A stretch of DNA of 64,000 bases from an uncultured Eggerthella sp. (GTDB lineage: Bacteria; Actinomycetota; Coriobacteriia; Coriobacteriales; Eggerthellaceae): contig CALLDI010000011.1 in the NCBI GenBank assembly GCA_937998355.1, forward strand, positions 62,001-126,000, given 5' to 3'. The notes beneath the pieces are model-generated. The model had not been told where the DNA came from and ran no database searches. It worked only from the letters and a program-made list of their open reading frames with translations. Positions 35,063 through 44,184 of this stretch are shown in pieces (position 1 is the stretch's first letter; each line of letters begins with the position of its first letter). A program made the translations under genes and the position numbers.

Positions 35063-35103
35063 GCGAACAACCTCGTAAAGTTCTTTCTTGCGGGGTTGTT
35101 CGC
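35063..35103. repeat. 13-bp inverted repeat upstream of mdh
   Basis: GCGAACAACCTCG (35063-35075) pairs with CGGGGTTGTTCGC (35091-35103), one G-T pair, loop of 15 bases. On the plus strand it is followed by TATAAAATAGGGG, which is promoter-like (TATAAA at 35105-35110, GATAAT at 35117-35122). On the minus strand a T-run follows, as in a terminator. It may end topA read-through or act as an operator in front of the mdh operon. The remainder of the 237-base gap 34995-35231 shows no gene. Confidence 0.5.
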
Positions 35104-35231
35104 CTATAAAATAGGGGATAATGAAATCATGCATGTCTGCGCACGCGCGCATGCGATCGAACATTCAAGCACGCCCGCGCTCGAAAGGGTCTTCACTGGT
35201 CGTGCTTCGCATATGAACTCAGGAGGGAATC

Positions 35232-36155
35232 GTGGCTAAAGTAACCATCGTCGGTGCAGGAAACGTCGGAGCGACCGCTGCTCATATCATCGCCAGCAAG
35301 AATCTGGCAGATGTGGTGCTGGTGGATGTCGCGGAAGGCCTGCCGCAGGGCAAGGCGCTCGACATGATGCACATGCGCTCGGTCGAGAAGTTCACTGTCA
35401 CCGTTACCGGCACGAACGATTATGCTCCTACGGCCGATTCCGACATCGTGGTCATCACCGCAGGCATCGCACGCAAGCCCGGCATGACGCGCGAGGATCT
35501 GCTCGGCGTGAATTCGGGCATCATGTCCTCGGTCATCGACGAGGCCACGAAGCATTCTCCTAACGCCATCTACATCTGCGTCACCAATCCGCTCGACGTC
35601 ATGACCTATCTTGCTTACAAGAAGTCCGGTCTGCCCAGCAATCGTCTGATGGGCATGGGCGGTGTGCTCGATTCATCGCGTCTTTCCTTTGCGGTCTGCG
35701 AGAAGCTCGGCTGCGATCCGGCCGATGTCACCGCGTGGGCGCTAGGCGCGCACGGCGAAGGCATGGTCTGCTGGCCGCGCTACACCACGGTGGCTGGTCG
35801 TCCCATCACCGAGCTGATGAGCGAAGAAGAGGTCGCCGAAGTGGTCCAGCGCTGCGTGAAGGGTGGTGCTGAAGTGGTGGCGCACCTCAAGACGGGTTCT
35901 GCTTATTATGCTCCTGGTGCTTCCATCGCCAAGATGGTCGAGGCTATCATCACCGATTCCAAAGAAGTGCTGAGCGTGTGCGCTTACATCGATGGCGAAT
36001 ACGGTCTCAACGATCTGTACATGAACATCCCCACGCGTTTGGGCAAGAATGGCGTTGAAGAGATCGTTGAATTCGAGCTCACCGATGAAGAGATGGCGGC
36101 GCTCCATGAATCCGCCGCGAGCGTGAAGAAGGGTCTCGAGAACCTTCCCGCCTAG
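35232..36155 (+). CDS. mdh: Malate dehydrogenase
   Basis: NAD-dependent malate/oxaloacetate interconversion. It has 307 residues of the LDH-like MDH type. The NAD loop GAGNVGATAA is at residues 7-16, the substrate arginines in GIARKPGMTR, TNPLDVMTYL, and the catalytic histidine in GAHGEG near 175. Specificity is inferred from GIARKPG and the neighbouring fumarase genes. GTG start at 35232 with AGGAGGG just upstream. It heads a run in which most genes overlap or lie within 30 bases, so the following ten genes are likely co-transcribed. Confidence 0.94.
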   Translation: MAKVTIVGAGNVGATAAHIIASKNLADVVLVDVAEGLPQGKALDMMHMRSVEKFTVTVTGTNDYAPTADSDIVVITAGIARKPGMTREDLLGVNSGIMSSVIDEATKHSPNAIYICVTNPLDVMTYLAYKKSGLPSNRLMGMGGVLDSSRLSFAVCEKLGCDPADVTAWALGAHGEGMVCWPRYTTVAGRPITELMSEEEVAEVVQRCVKGGAEVVAHLKTGSAYYAPGASIAKMVEAIITDSKEVLSVCAYIDGEYGLNDLYMNIPTRLGKNGVEEIVEFELTDEEMAALHESAASVKKGLENLPA

Positions 36156-36182
36156 TGGATCCTCGAAGTTAGTTGGTCTGTC

Positions 36183-37028
36183 ATGCAGGTTCTATCCTCA
36201 AATACCATTTCCGATGCGTTGCTCGTATCCATTCCACGCCTCGCCAATGTGCTGCCTCCCGATATCTTGGAGGCGCTCATCGCCGCGCGCGATCGTGAAA
36301 CGCACGAACGCGCGAAGATCGTGCTCGATCAGCTGGTGCTGAACGCTCAGATCGCGAGCGAAGATCATGTGCCCATCTGTCAGGATACCGGCACCGTATG
36401 GTGCTGTCTGGAGGTCGGCCCCGATATCGGTTTGAATGCGAACGTATTCTCCAAGGTCGATCAATCGGTGGCAGCAGGCTTCATCAATTCGAAGCTGCGC
36501 AAATCGGTCGTGCGCGATGCATTGTTCGATCGTACGAACACAGGCGACAATACTCCCGCGTTCTGCGAATTGCGCCTGGTTGATGAACCGGGCGTTGCGC
36601 GTCTGCACATCATGCTGAAAGGCGGCGGCTCGGATAACGCGAGCCGTGTGGTCATGCTCACTCCGAATGCGGGCAAGCAGGGCGTCATCGATACCGTGCT
36701 GGCATGCGTTGAAGAGAAGGCGGCCAACGCCTGCCCTCCGCTCGTCATCGGCGTGGGCGTCGGCACCACGTTCGACAAGGTGGCAGGCCTTGCGAAGCTC
36801 GCGCTCATGCGTCCGCTCAACATCCCTGCTCCCGATCCTGAGGTCGCGGCGTTCGAGCAGGAGCTGCTCGAAGCGGTCAACGCGACCGGTATCGGTGCGG
36901 GTGGTCTCGGTGGCGATACCACGGCTTTGGGCGTGCGCGTGAAAACGGCTCCCTGCCACATCGCTGCGCTGCCCGTTGCGGTCAATATGGGCTGTTCTGC
37001 AATGAGGAGGCTCACCGTTGAACTATAA
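36183..37028 (+). CDS. fumA: Class I fumarate hydratase, alpha subunit
   Basis: Iron-sulfur hydro-lyase subunit of 281 residues. It is the N-terminal (alpha) part of class I fumarase/tartrate dehydratase. It contains PICQDTGTVW with a cluster cysteine, LKGGGSDN, GVGVGTTFDKVAGLAK, and a C-terminal PCHIAALPVAVNMGC with further cysteines. With the mdh gene 28 bases before it and the beta subunit overlapping, fumarate hydratase rather than tartrate dehydratase is the natural reading: malate to fumarate in a reductive branch of the TCA cycle. The ribosome site is weak. Confidence 0.93.
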   Translation: MQVLSSNTISDALLVSIPRLANVLPPDILEALIAARDRETHERAKIVLDQLVLNAQIASEDHVPICQDTGTVWCCLEVGPDIGLNANVFSKVDQSVAAGFINSKLRKSVVRDALFDRTNTGDNTPAFCELRLVDEPGVARLHIMLKGGGSDNASRVVMLTPNAGKQGVIDTVLACVEEKAANACPPLVIGVGVGTTFDKVAGLAKLALMRPLNIPAPDPEVAAFEQELLEAVNATGIGAGGLGGDTTALGVRVKTAPCHIAALPVAVNMGCSAMRRLTVEL

Positions 37029-37560
37029 GCACATCCAACTCCCCTTGAGCAAAGCCGATGCGCGTTCTTTGCGCGCAGGCGATGCATGTCTTTTGAGCGG
37101 GCCGGTCTATACCCTGCGCGATGCGGGGCACATTCGTTTGCTCGACGAGATCCGAGAGGGAAGGCTCAAGACCTTGCCTTACGGTCTCGCTGGTCAGGTC
37201 ATCTTCTATGCGGGCCCCACGCCTCCCAAGGCGGGTCGTCCGTTCGGCGCTATCGGTCCTACCACGTCTTCGCGCATGGATTTCGCCGCACCGCTGCTCA
37301 TGTCCATGGGGCTCACGGGTACCATCGGTAAGGGCGATCGTAGTGACGAAGTGAAGCAGGCGTGCATCGATTATTCGTCGGTCTATTTCATCGCGACCGG
37401 CGGAGCGGCCGCTTTCTTGGCGAAATGCGTCGTGGCTGACGAAACGCTCGCCTACGACGACCTGGGCACCGAAGCGCTCAGGCGCATCGAAGTGGTCGAT
37501 CTGCCCGTCTTCGTTGGCATCGACACGCTCGGCCAGGATATCTATTCGCTGGATGAGTGA
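37018..37560 (+). CDS. fumB: Class I fumarate hydratase, beta subunit
   Basis: C-terminal domain partner of the alpha subunit; 180 residues. Signatures include LLSGPVYTLRDAGH, GPTTSSRMDFAAPLL, GLTGTIGKGD and a YFIATGGAAAFLAK stretch, and the ending ALRRIEVVDLPVFVGID. It begins with TTG at 37018, preceded by AGGAGG, and overlaps the alpha gene by 11 bases. Its end overlaps the probable tmk start. Together the pair forms the 4Fe-4S hydratase, oxygen-sensitive in known members, consistent with an anaerobe. Confidence 0.92.
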   Translation: MNYKHIQLPLSKADARSLRAGDACLLSGPVYTLRDAGHIRLLDEIREGRLKTLPYGLAGQVIFYAGPTPPKAGRPFGAIGPTTSSRMDFAAPLLMSMGLTGTIGKGDRSDEVKQACIDYSSVYFIATGGAAAFLAKCVVADETLAYDDLGTEALRRIEVVDLPVFVGIDTLGQDIYSLDE

Positions 37561-38317
37561 GGTTGGCGTGACGCAACAAGAAGAACAGAAGAGCGGTGCA
37601 GGCATCTTCATCACCTTCGAAGGTGGCGAAGGGGCTGGTAAGACCACGCACATCACCTTCCTCGCGAATTCTTTGCGCGCGATGGGCTACGAGGTCATCT
37701 GTCTGCGCGAACCTGGTGGAACGAACATCGGTGAAGAATTGCGCAACATCGTGCTCGATCCGCAGAACGCGAATATGTGCGACGAGACGGAATTGCTCAT
37801 CTACGAAGCTGCGCGCGCTCAGATCATCCGCGAGGTCATCATCCCTGCGCTCGCGCGTGGGGCGGTCGTCCTGCTCGATCGTTTCTACGATTCCACCATC
37901 GCCTACCAGGTGTTCGGTCGCGGATTGCCCATGGCGTTCGTTCGTCAGGCGAACAGCTTCGCTTGCCAGGGCGTTCATCCGTGTCGCACCATCTTGCTCA
38001 CGACGGGTTCTTCGGCCGAAGAAGGCCTCGAACGAGCTACGCACCACGGAGAGGCCGATCGACTTGAACAGGCGGGCAGCAGCTTCCATGCGCGCGTGAA
38101 CAATGGGTTCCTCGCCATCGCAGCAGAGAATCCTGAGCGCATCCGTGTGGTCAATTCTTCAGGTGCGAAGGACGATACCGCTCGCGCCATCTTCACCGAG
38201 CTCGCCGACATCTTCGGATGGGATGAAGGCTCGTTCGTGTGGAACGAGGGCTTCTTCGATCCGATCCTGCAACGCGATACTAGCGCGAAAGCGCATATCG
38301 ACCTTGCGAAAGGCTGA
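37553..38317 (+). CDS. tmk: Thymidylate kinase
   Basis: Phosphorylates dTMP to dTDP. The P-loop FEGGEGAGKTT, then LREPGGTNIGEELR (dTMP binding) and DRFYDSTIAYQVFGRG with the LID arginine region are typical. The C-terminus carries an extra Trp/Phe-rich piece (about 220-254), making 254 residues against about 210 usually. Two starts are possible: ATG at 37553, overlapping the fumB stop, or GTG at 37568 with GAGG five bases upstream. It precedes holB, a common Gram-positive tmk-holB-ricT order. Confidence 0.93.
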   Translation: MSEVGVTQQEEQKSGAGIFITFEGGEGAGKTTHITFLANSLRAMGYEVICLREPGGTNIGEELRNIVLDPQNANMCDETELLIYEAARAQIIREVIIPALARGAVVLLDRFYDSTIAYQVFGRGLPMAFVRQANSFACQGVHPCRTILLTTGSSAEEGLERATHHGEADRLEQAGSSFHARVNNGFLAIAAENPERIRVVNSSGAKDDTARAIFTELADIFGWDEGSFVWNEGFFDPILQRDTSAKAHIDLAKG

Positions 38318-39453
38318 TGCGGGTGGCCGATGTCTTCGAAAGTATCTTCGGTCAGCCTCAGGTACGAGATTATTTGCGTGCGACCCTGCGGACGGGCAGG
38401 TCGAGCCATGCGTATCTGTTCACCGGACCTCCTGGTTCCAACAAGACCTCTGCTGCCTATGCGTTCGCGCAAGCGCTCATCTGCCCCGATCAGGGTTGCA
38501 TGACGTGCGAGCACTGCAAGCGCGCGGCCAGGCGCAATCACCCCGATATTCATTTCATCGAGCCGGAGGGTGCGCATGGTTATCTGGTCGATCAGATCCG
38601 CGAAGTGGTGGCGGATGCGAACCTGGCACCCATCCAAGCTTCGCGCAAGATCTACATCATCGATCGCGCCGATCTTCTGGGTATCCAGCCGGCGAACGCA
38701 TTCTTGAAGACGCTCGAAGAGCCGCCCGAGAACGTGATCTTCATCCTGCTTGGTCGTACGAAGGATGCGGTGCTGCCCACTATCGTCTCGCGTTGTCAGG
38801 TCGTGCCCTTCCGCCATATTCCCACGAGCGAAGCGGCGGGCATCATCTCGCAGCATACGGGCGTTTCCGCTGAACAAGCGCGCATCGCCATCGAGGCGTG
38901 CAATGGTTCGGTCACCAAGGCCATGGGCTTTTGCAAGAGTCCCGACAAGATCGGTTTTCGCAAGCGCATCTTGGAGATCATGGCGCTGCTGCCGCTCTCG
39001 GACGAGCGCGATGTGCTCGAATATGCAGCTGAACTGGTGCAGAGCGCTAAGGCGTGGGTGGATGTCGTGCAGAGCCAGCAGGCGGCAGAGCTCAACGAGT
39101 CTGAAGATTTCCTTTCCAAGGCAGCGCTCAAGCAGATCGAGGCGCGCAACAAGCGCGTGCTGACGAAGACGAGCCTGGAGTCGCTCGCGCAAGTGAATTC
39201 GATCATCCGCTCGTGGTTGCGTGACGTTTTGATGATTAAATCTCAGGCACCCGAGCAGGTTGTTAATATTGATGTGTTGGGCGATCTTGAACTTGCCGCT
39301 CAGCGCACGAGCGAAGCGGGCTTGGTACGTGCGATCAACGAGACGTATCGATGCGATAACGCTATCGCCTATAATGTTTCTACAGAAACGTGTCTTGACA
39401 CGCTTCTTTTTACGATAAGAGAGGTTTTCTATGGTTCGGGTGGCTCCCATTAA
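38317..39453 (+). CDS. holB: DNA polymerase III clamp-loader delta' subunit
   Basis: Part of the AAA+ clamp loader. It has 378 residues. A slightly degenerate Walker A (FTGPPGSNKTS, about residues 35-45), a zinc-binding module with cysteines in CPDQGCMTCEHCKRA, then KIYIIDRADLL and NAFLKTLEEPPENVIFILL, and the SRC arginine-finger region (VSRCQVVPFR) are present. The ATG overlaps the tmk stop by one base. Its 3' end overlaps the ricT start by 23 bases. Confidence 0.93.
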   Translation: MRVADVFESIFGQPQVRDYLRATLRTGRSSHAYLFTGPPGSNKTSAAYAFAQALICPDQGCMTCEHCKRAARRNHPDIHFIEPEGAHGYLVDQIREVVADANLAPIQASRKIYIIDRADLLGIQPANAFLKTLEEPPENVIFILLGRTKDAVLPTIVSRCQVVPFRHIPTSEAAGIISQHTGVSAEQARIAIEACNGSVTKAMGFCKSPDKIGFRKRILEIMALLPLSDERDVLEYAAELVQSAKAWVDVVQSQQAAELNESEDFLSKAALKQIEARNKRVLTKTSLESLAQVNSIIRSWLRDVLMIKSQAPEQVVNIDVLGDLELAAQRTSEAGLVRAINETYRCDNAIAYNVSTETCLDTLLFTIREVFYGSGGSH

Positions 39454-40867
39454 GCTACAGGTCGGACCGAAAGTACTGTGGTTCGACCCAACCGATTTAG
39501 ATATCCATGCAGGTGACGATTGCATCGTGAATACGAGCCGCGGGCTCGAATATGGCGTTGCGACCTCAGACGTGCTCGAAGTGAGTGACGATCTGGTCGC
39601 GAGTTTGAAATCTCCGCTCAAGAAGGTGGAGCGCCTTGCGACTCCCGAGGATATGGAGAAGGTCAAAGAGCTCGAGCGCAAGAGCGACGAAGCGCTCGGT
39701 GCGTTCAAAGAGATCGTGCTCGAATCCAACAAGGACATGCATCCTGTATTGGTCGAGTATCTCTTCGAAGGCGACAAAGCCGTATTCTATTTCGAGGCTG
39801 AAGAACGCGTCGATTTCCGCGAGCTGGTTCGAAAGCTCGCTTCGTACTTCCATGTTCGCGTGGACATGCGCCAGATCGGCGTGCGCGATGGCGCGCGCAT
39901 CATCGGCGGCCTGGGTCATTGCGGTCAGGAACTGTGCTGCAAGCGCTTCGGCGGTGAATTCTCGCCCGTGTCGATCCGCATGGCGAAAGAGCAGAATCTC
40001 TCGCTCAATCCGCAGAAGATATCAGGCGTGTGCGGCAGGCTCATGTGCTGCTTGCGCTACGAATACGAAACGTACAAGGAATTCAATTCGCGCGCACCGA
40101 AGATGGGCGCGAAGATCGAAACGCCCGAAGGTATCGCGAAGGTCACTGACATCAACGTTCCTTCCGAGCAGATCTCGGTCAAGCTCGAAGATGGCACGGT
40201 CCTGAAGATTCCGCTGGAAGATTTCGAGGCACCCGAACAGGGGCGTCGTCCGCACAAGATCAGCGAAGAGGTCTTCGAGCAGTACATGCAGAAGAGCCAG
40301 TTCGACGCGATGGGCGGGGCAGGACTCGTTGACGTGGTGAATTTCAGCGGCGAGGACATCGTCGCGGCTCGCCGTCCGGCTGCTTCGCTCAATGGCGAAG
40401 AGCTCTCTTCGGATAAGGACGACAAGAAGCGTCGCCGTCGTCGCAATCGTTCGGGCAAGGACGCTCAGTCGAACAAGAAGAACGGACAGGGGAACAAGAA
40501 CGACGCTTCACGTGGCGATTCGAAGTCCGGTGGCAAGGATTCGTCGCAGCGTTCGCGCCGTAACCGCCGTTCCAATTCGTCCGAGGGCGGAAGCGCGAAC
40601 AAGCAATCCAATCAGAACAAGCGCAACGCTTCGAATTCTGGACAGAACAAGAACAATTCCAAGCGAAACGATCGATCGAAGAACAACCAGCGCCAGGTGC
40701 GACCTGGTCAGAAGTCATCTGGTCTAAGCTCGTTGCACGGACAGGAACACGAGGATCGGTCTTCGCAAAGTTCGCAAGGTCAAGCGAACGCGGCGTCGAC
40801 GCATCGCAAGTCGCGCCGTCGTCGTCACACCGCAGGGGGAGAGAATCATGACGGTGGAGAATCATAA
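39431..40867 (+). CDS. ricT: PSP1-domain protein RicT (YaaT) with Asn/Lys/Arg-rich tail
   Basis: Homologue of B. subtilis RicT, part of the Fe-S containing Y-complex that aids RNase Y-dependent mRNA processing. It has 478 residues; the PSP1 core is about residues 15-285. Cluster cysteines are in GLGHCGQELCCKRF (about 163-176) and CGRLMCCLRYE (about 200-210). From about 320 onward the sequence is a disordered tail rich in Asn, Lys, Arg, Ser and Gln, like the N-terminus of Rho here. It follows holB, its usual neighbour. No ricA or ricF gene is nearby. Confidence 0.9.
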   Translation: MVRVAPIKLQVGPKVLWFDPTDLDIHAGDDCIVNTSRGLEYGVATSDVLEVSDDLVASLKSPLKKVERLATPEDMEKVKELERKSDEALGAFKEIVLESNKDMHPVLVEYLFEGDKAVFYFEAEERVDFRELVRKLASYFHVRVDMRQIGVRDGARIIGGLGHCGQELCCKRFGGEFSPVSIRMAKEQNLSLNPQKISGVCGRLMCCLRYEYETYKEFNSRAPKMGAKIETPEGIAKVTDINVPSEQISVKLEDGTVLKIPLEDFEAPEQGRRPHKISEEVFEQYMQKSQFDAMGGAGLVDVVNFSGEDIVAARRPAASLNGEELSSDKDDKKRRRRRNRSGKDAQSNKKNGQGNKNDASRGDSKSGGKDSSQRSRRNRRSNSSEGGSANKQSNQNKRNASNSGQNKNNSKRNDRSKNNQRQVRPGQKSSGLSSLHGQEHEDRSSQSSQGQANAASTHRKSRRRRHTAGGENHDGGES

Positions 40868-42308
40868 CTATTCTCTTTTGACTGATCTTTATCAGTTGAC
40901 GATGGCCCAGGGCTACTGGGAGTGCGGAAAGCTCGAAGAGGAGGCGTGTTTTCACGCCTTCTTCCGTAACAACCCGTTCGAAGGGGGTTACGCGATCGCG
41001 TGCGGCATGGATCATGTGCTCGACGTGATCGAGAATTACCGCTTCACCGAAGATGATATCGCCTATTTGGGAAGCCTCGATGCGCCTGGCGGTGGCAAGC
41101 TCTTCAAGCCAGCGTTCCTGGACTACTTGCACGAGATGGAGCTCGAAGTCGATATCGATGCGGTGAAAGAGGGGACCGTGGTGTTTCCGAACGATCCGCT
41201 CTTGCGGGTCATGGGCCCCGTTCTGCAATGTCAGCTTCTTGAGACGGCGCTGCTCAATTGCGTGAACTTCGAGACGCTCATCGCCACCAAAGCCGCGCGC
41301 GTATGCCTTTCGGCAGGCGCGCCCGTCGCGGAATTCGGTCTGCGCCGCGCCCAAGGTGAAGATGGTGGCTTGCGCGCATCTCGAGCTGCGGTAGTGGGTG
41401 GCTGCGCTTCGACTTCGAACGTGCTTGCTGGCAAGCTCTTCGATATCCCGGTCTCGGGTACGCATGCTCATTCATGGGTCATGTCCTTCGATTCAGAGCT
41501 CGAGGCGTTTCGAGCCTATGCGAAGGCGATGCCGAACAACTGCGTGCTCCTGGTCGATACGTATGACATCACGCAGGGCATCGAGAACGCCATCACGGTC
41601 GGTCTCGAGATGAAGGCGCGGGGCGAACGTCTCGCTGCCATCCGCATCGACTCGGGCGACCTTTCGTGGCGTGCCAAGCAGGCACGTGAGATGCTCGATG
41701 CAGCGGGCCTTACCGATACGGGCATCGTCTTGTCGAACGATCTCGATGAATACACCATCAAGTCCATCAAGGACTCGGGTGCGCAGGTCACGTCGTGGGG
41801 CGTGGGTACCAAGCTCACCACCGCATACGATCAGCCAGCGCTCGGTGGCGTGTACAAGCTCGCTGCGAAGCGCGATAACAAGGAAGCGCCCTGGCAGGAA
41901 TGCATCAAGGTTTCCGGCCAGGCGAGCAAGCTCACCACGCCTGGTGTTCTCGATGTTCGCCGTTACTTCCATAAGAACGGTATGTTGGCAGGAGATATGG
42001 TCTTCGATATCAATCACGGCGTTCACTCCGAGCGCATCGTCGATCCGGCAGACGAGATTCGTCAGAAGGATCTTTCCGGCCTTGAATACACCACGTTGCT
42101 CGAGTCGATCGTTCGGGAGGGCAAGTCGGTCGTATCCCGCCCGAAGGACAGTGCCATGCAGGCGCGCGCTCGCTGCATCCAGCAGCTCGAACTGTTGGAT
42201 GAAAGCCAGAAGCGCATGCTCAATCCTCATTCATATCCTGTAGGATTAGAGCAGAGCTTATTCCACCGCCGCCACGAGTTGGTCGCACGAATGTTAGGAA
42301 TTTCGTAA
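40848..42308 (+). CDS. pncB: Nicotinate phosphoribosyltransferase
   Basis: Converts nicotinate and PRPP to NaMN in NAD salvage. It has 486 residues. The N-terminus LLTDLYQLTMAQGYW and the ACHAFFRNNPFEGGYAI-like segment, the EFGLRRAQG motif with G-SFN-like VGGCASTSN, the histidine region GTHAHSWVM (about 203-211), and the DSGDLSWRAKQAREMLD segment are all characteristic. The ATG overlaps the ricT tail by 20 bases. The stop codon overlaps the next degV start (TAATG). Confidence 0.95.
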   Translation: MTVENHNYSLLTDLYQLTMAQGYWECGKLEEEACFHAFFRNNPFEGGYAIACGMDHVLDVIENYRFTEDDIAYLGSLDAPGGGKLFKPAFLDYLHEMELEVDIDAVKEGTVVFPNDPLLRVMGPVLQCQLLETALLNCVNFETLIATKAARVCLSAGAPVAEFGLRRAQGEDGGLRASRAAVVGGCASTSNVLAGKLFDIPVSGTHAHSWVMSFDSELEAFRAYAKAMPNNCVLLVDTYDITQGIENAITVGLEMKARGERLAAIRIDSGDLSWRAKQAREMLDAAGLTDTGIVLSNDLDEYTIKSIKDSGAQVTSWGVGTKLTTAYDQPALGGVYKLAAKRDNKEAPWQECIKVSGQASKLTTPGVLDVRRYFHKNGMLAGDMVFDINHGVHSERIVDPADEIRQKDLSGLEYTTLLESIVREGKSVVSRPKDSAMQARARCIQQLELLDESQKRMLNPHSYPVGLEQSLFHRRHELVARMLGIS

Positions 42309-43213
42309 TGATAAGAGTTGTTACCGATTCTGTTGCTTCGTTGCCTCAAGATATCGTCGACGACAAGAACATCGAGGTCGTTTCGCTCTTCGTCAATCAT
42401 GACGGAGTCGAATACGTCGAATCTGAGATGGATCTGGACGGATTCTACAGCAAGATCGACAGCATGATCGATAACATCCCCACATCCAGCCAGCCTTCCC
42501 AAGCGGTTCTCGAAGAGCTGTTCGAGGGTTACGCGAAAGCGGGGGATGAAGTGCTCGGCATCTGGATCTCGACCGAGCTTTCAGGTACGTATGATGGCGC
42601 ATTGCGCGCTGCCCGCGCGGTCGAATCGCGCAATATCGGCTTTCGCTACATCATGATCGACTCCACTTCCTGCGGCAGCGATGAGGCGTTTCCTGTGCTC
42701 GATGGAGCCGAGGCGGTAGCAGCGGGTGCTACGCTGGAAGAGGCAGCGCAAGCGGTGCTCAAAGGCATCGCCTCGACTCGTTTTCTCTTCACGCCTGAAA
42801 GCCTCACTTTCTTGCAGAAGGGTGGCCGTATCGGTGGAGCAGCAGCGCTGCTCGGTAATCTCATGCGCATCGCGCCGATCCTCACGGTGAAGGATGGCAC
42901 GGCACAGGTAGCCGCTAAGGTACGCTCGCACAAGAAAGCGCTCCTTCGCATCGTCGAGATGCTCGAGGCGGATATCGCCGCATATGGCGGATTGAAGCGC
43001 CTGGTCGTTCATTACATCGGTGACAAGACGCCAGCGTTCGAGTGGGCGAAGAACGTGATCGAGCCACTGGTCGAACGTTCGGTTCGTGTGTTGCCGGTCA
43101 GTCCTGTTCTGGGTTGTCATGTTGGCCCAGCGGTCGGCATCGCCTACGAATGCAACGAGCCGATCGAGAACAAATATAACGGAAATACCCAATCGCTCAT
43201 GTGCGCGAACTAG
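42308..43213 (+). CDS. DegV-family fatty-acid-binding protein (first copy)
   Basis: DegV-fold protein of 301 residues. Typical points: VTDSVASLP at the N-terminus, the TSSQPSQAVLEE segment, ISTELSGTYDGALRAA with the fatty-acid carboxylate serines, RFLFTPESLTFLQKGGRIGG and a C-terminal VSPVLGCHVGPAVGI. Family members bind a fatty acid; FakB proteins then present it to the kinase FakA. No fakA is visible in the window. The ATG overlaps the pncB stop. A second, more divergent DegV gene follows 15 bases later. Confidence 0.92.
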   Translation: MIRVVTDSVASLPQDIVDDKNIEVVSLFVNHDGVEYVESEMDLDGFYSKIDSMIDNIPTSSQPSQAVLEELFEGYAKAGDEVLGIWISTELSGTYDGALRAARAVESRNIGFRYIMIDSTSCGSDEAFPVLDGAEAVAAGATLEEAAQAVLKGIASTRFLFTPESLTFLQKGGRIGGAAALLGNLMRIAPILTVKDGTAQVAAKVRSHKKALLRIVEMLEADIAAYGGLKRLVVHYIGDKTPAFEWAKNVIEPLVERSVRVLPVSPVLGCHVGPAVGIAYECNEPIENKYNGNTQSLMCAN

Positions 43214-43228
43214 AAGGAAGTTACCATC

Positions 43229-44161
43229 ATGACCGCAAATTGCACTCTGATCATCGACTCTTGTTGCGACCTTCCGCAGAACGTGGTCGATGTCGATGAT
43301 GTTCGCATCGTCAATTTCTCGTATAGCAACAATTCGGGAAATCATAAGGACGATATGTACAAGTCCATCACGGCACACGATTTCTACGAATCGATGCGTG
43401 AGGGAGACGAGCCTACCACGTCGCAGGTTCCTCCTGGAGAATTCCTCGAGACGTTCGAGTGGGCCTATGAACAGGGGCGACCTGCTGTATTCCTGTCATT
43501 TTCGAGCGCGCTGTCGGGTTCGTATCAAGCAGCTTGCATGGCTGCCGATCAGGTTCGGGAGAAGCATCCTGAATTCGAACTTCATGTGGTCGACACGAAA
43601 TTGGCCTCGGTAGCAGAAGGTCTGCTCGTCTACGAAGCGATCAATCAGCAACAAGGCGGTATGACCGCAGCGGAATTGGCGCAGTGGGCTGAAGAGGCGC
43701 TCTATTACGTTCACGGTTACTTCATGGTGAGCGACCTCGAATCGCTCCATCGTGGCGGTCGCATTCCTGCCTCGGTCGCGATCGTAGGCTCGAAGCTCGA
43801 TGCGAAACCGTTGCTCGGATTCGGCCTCGATGGATCGCTCGCGCTCGTGGGTGTCGCGCGCGGTCGCAAGAAGGGCATGCGCGCGCTCATCGACTACTTC
43901 GAGCGCAACAGCGGCGATGAACGCATGGGCGGTACCGTGCTCATCGGCAATGCCGATTGTCCGAAGGATGTGACACGCCTCTCCGAGCTGTTCGAGAAGG
44001 TCGACGAAGATGCGATGGTCATCGAGTGCAGCATCGGTCCGGTCATCGGCTGTCATGTCGGTCCGGATATGATCGCGCTCGTGTTCTGGGGCAAGGATCG
44101 CCGCCAGACCGTTTCCGTGGTCGATCGCATCGCGAACAAGGTCAAGGGAAACCGCAAGTAA
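43229..44161 (+). CDS. DegV-family fatty-acid-binding protein (second copy)
   Basis: DegV-fold protein of 310 residues, paralogous to the preceding gene. It has IIDSCCDLP at the N-terminus, EPTTSQVPPGEFLE, FSSALSGSYQAACMAADQV, a VSDLESLHRGGRIPAS segment and CSIGPVIGCHVGPDMIAL. The N-terminal strand reads CCDLP rather than the usual SVASLP or DLP, and the binding pocket sequence differs from that of its neighbour. The pair may select different acyl chains, as multiple FakB proteins do. GGAAG lies upstream of the ATG. Confidence 0.9.
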   Translation: MTANCTLIIDSCCDLPQNVVDVDDVRIVNFSYSNNSGNHKDDMYKSITAHDFYESMREGDEPTTSQVPPGEFLETFEWAYEQGRPAVFLSFSSALSGSYQAACMAADQVREKHPEFELHVVDTKLASVAEGLLVYEAINQQQGGMTAAELAQWAEEALYYVHGYFMVSDLESLHRGGRIPASVAIVGSKLDAKPLLGFGLDGSLALVGVARGRKKGMRALIDYFERNSGDERMGGTVLIGNADCPKDVTRLSELFEKVDEDAMVIECSIGPVIGCHVGPDMIALVFWGKDRRQTVSVVDRIANKVKGNRK

Positions 44162-44184
44162 GCACGTAGAGTAGAGGTCGGCTC

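Noticed and set aside
37975..39777. Minus-strand open frame of 600 codons opposite tmk, holB and ricT
   Set aside because: Covers several sure genes on the other strand and shows no recognisable motif.
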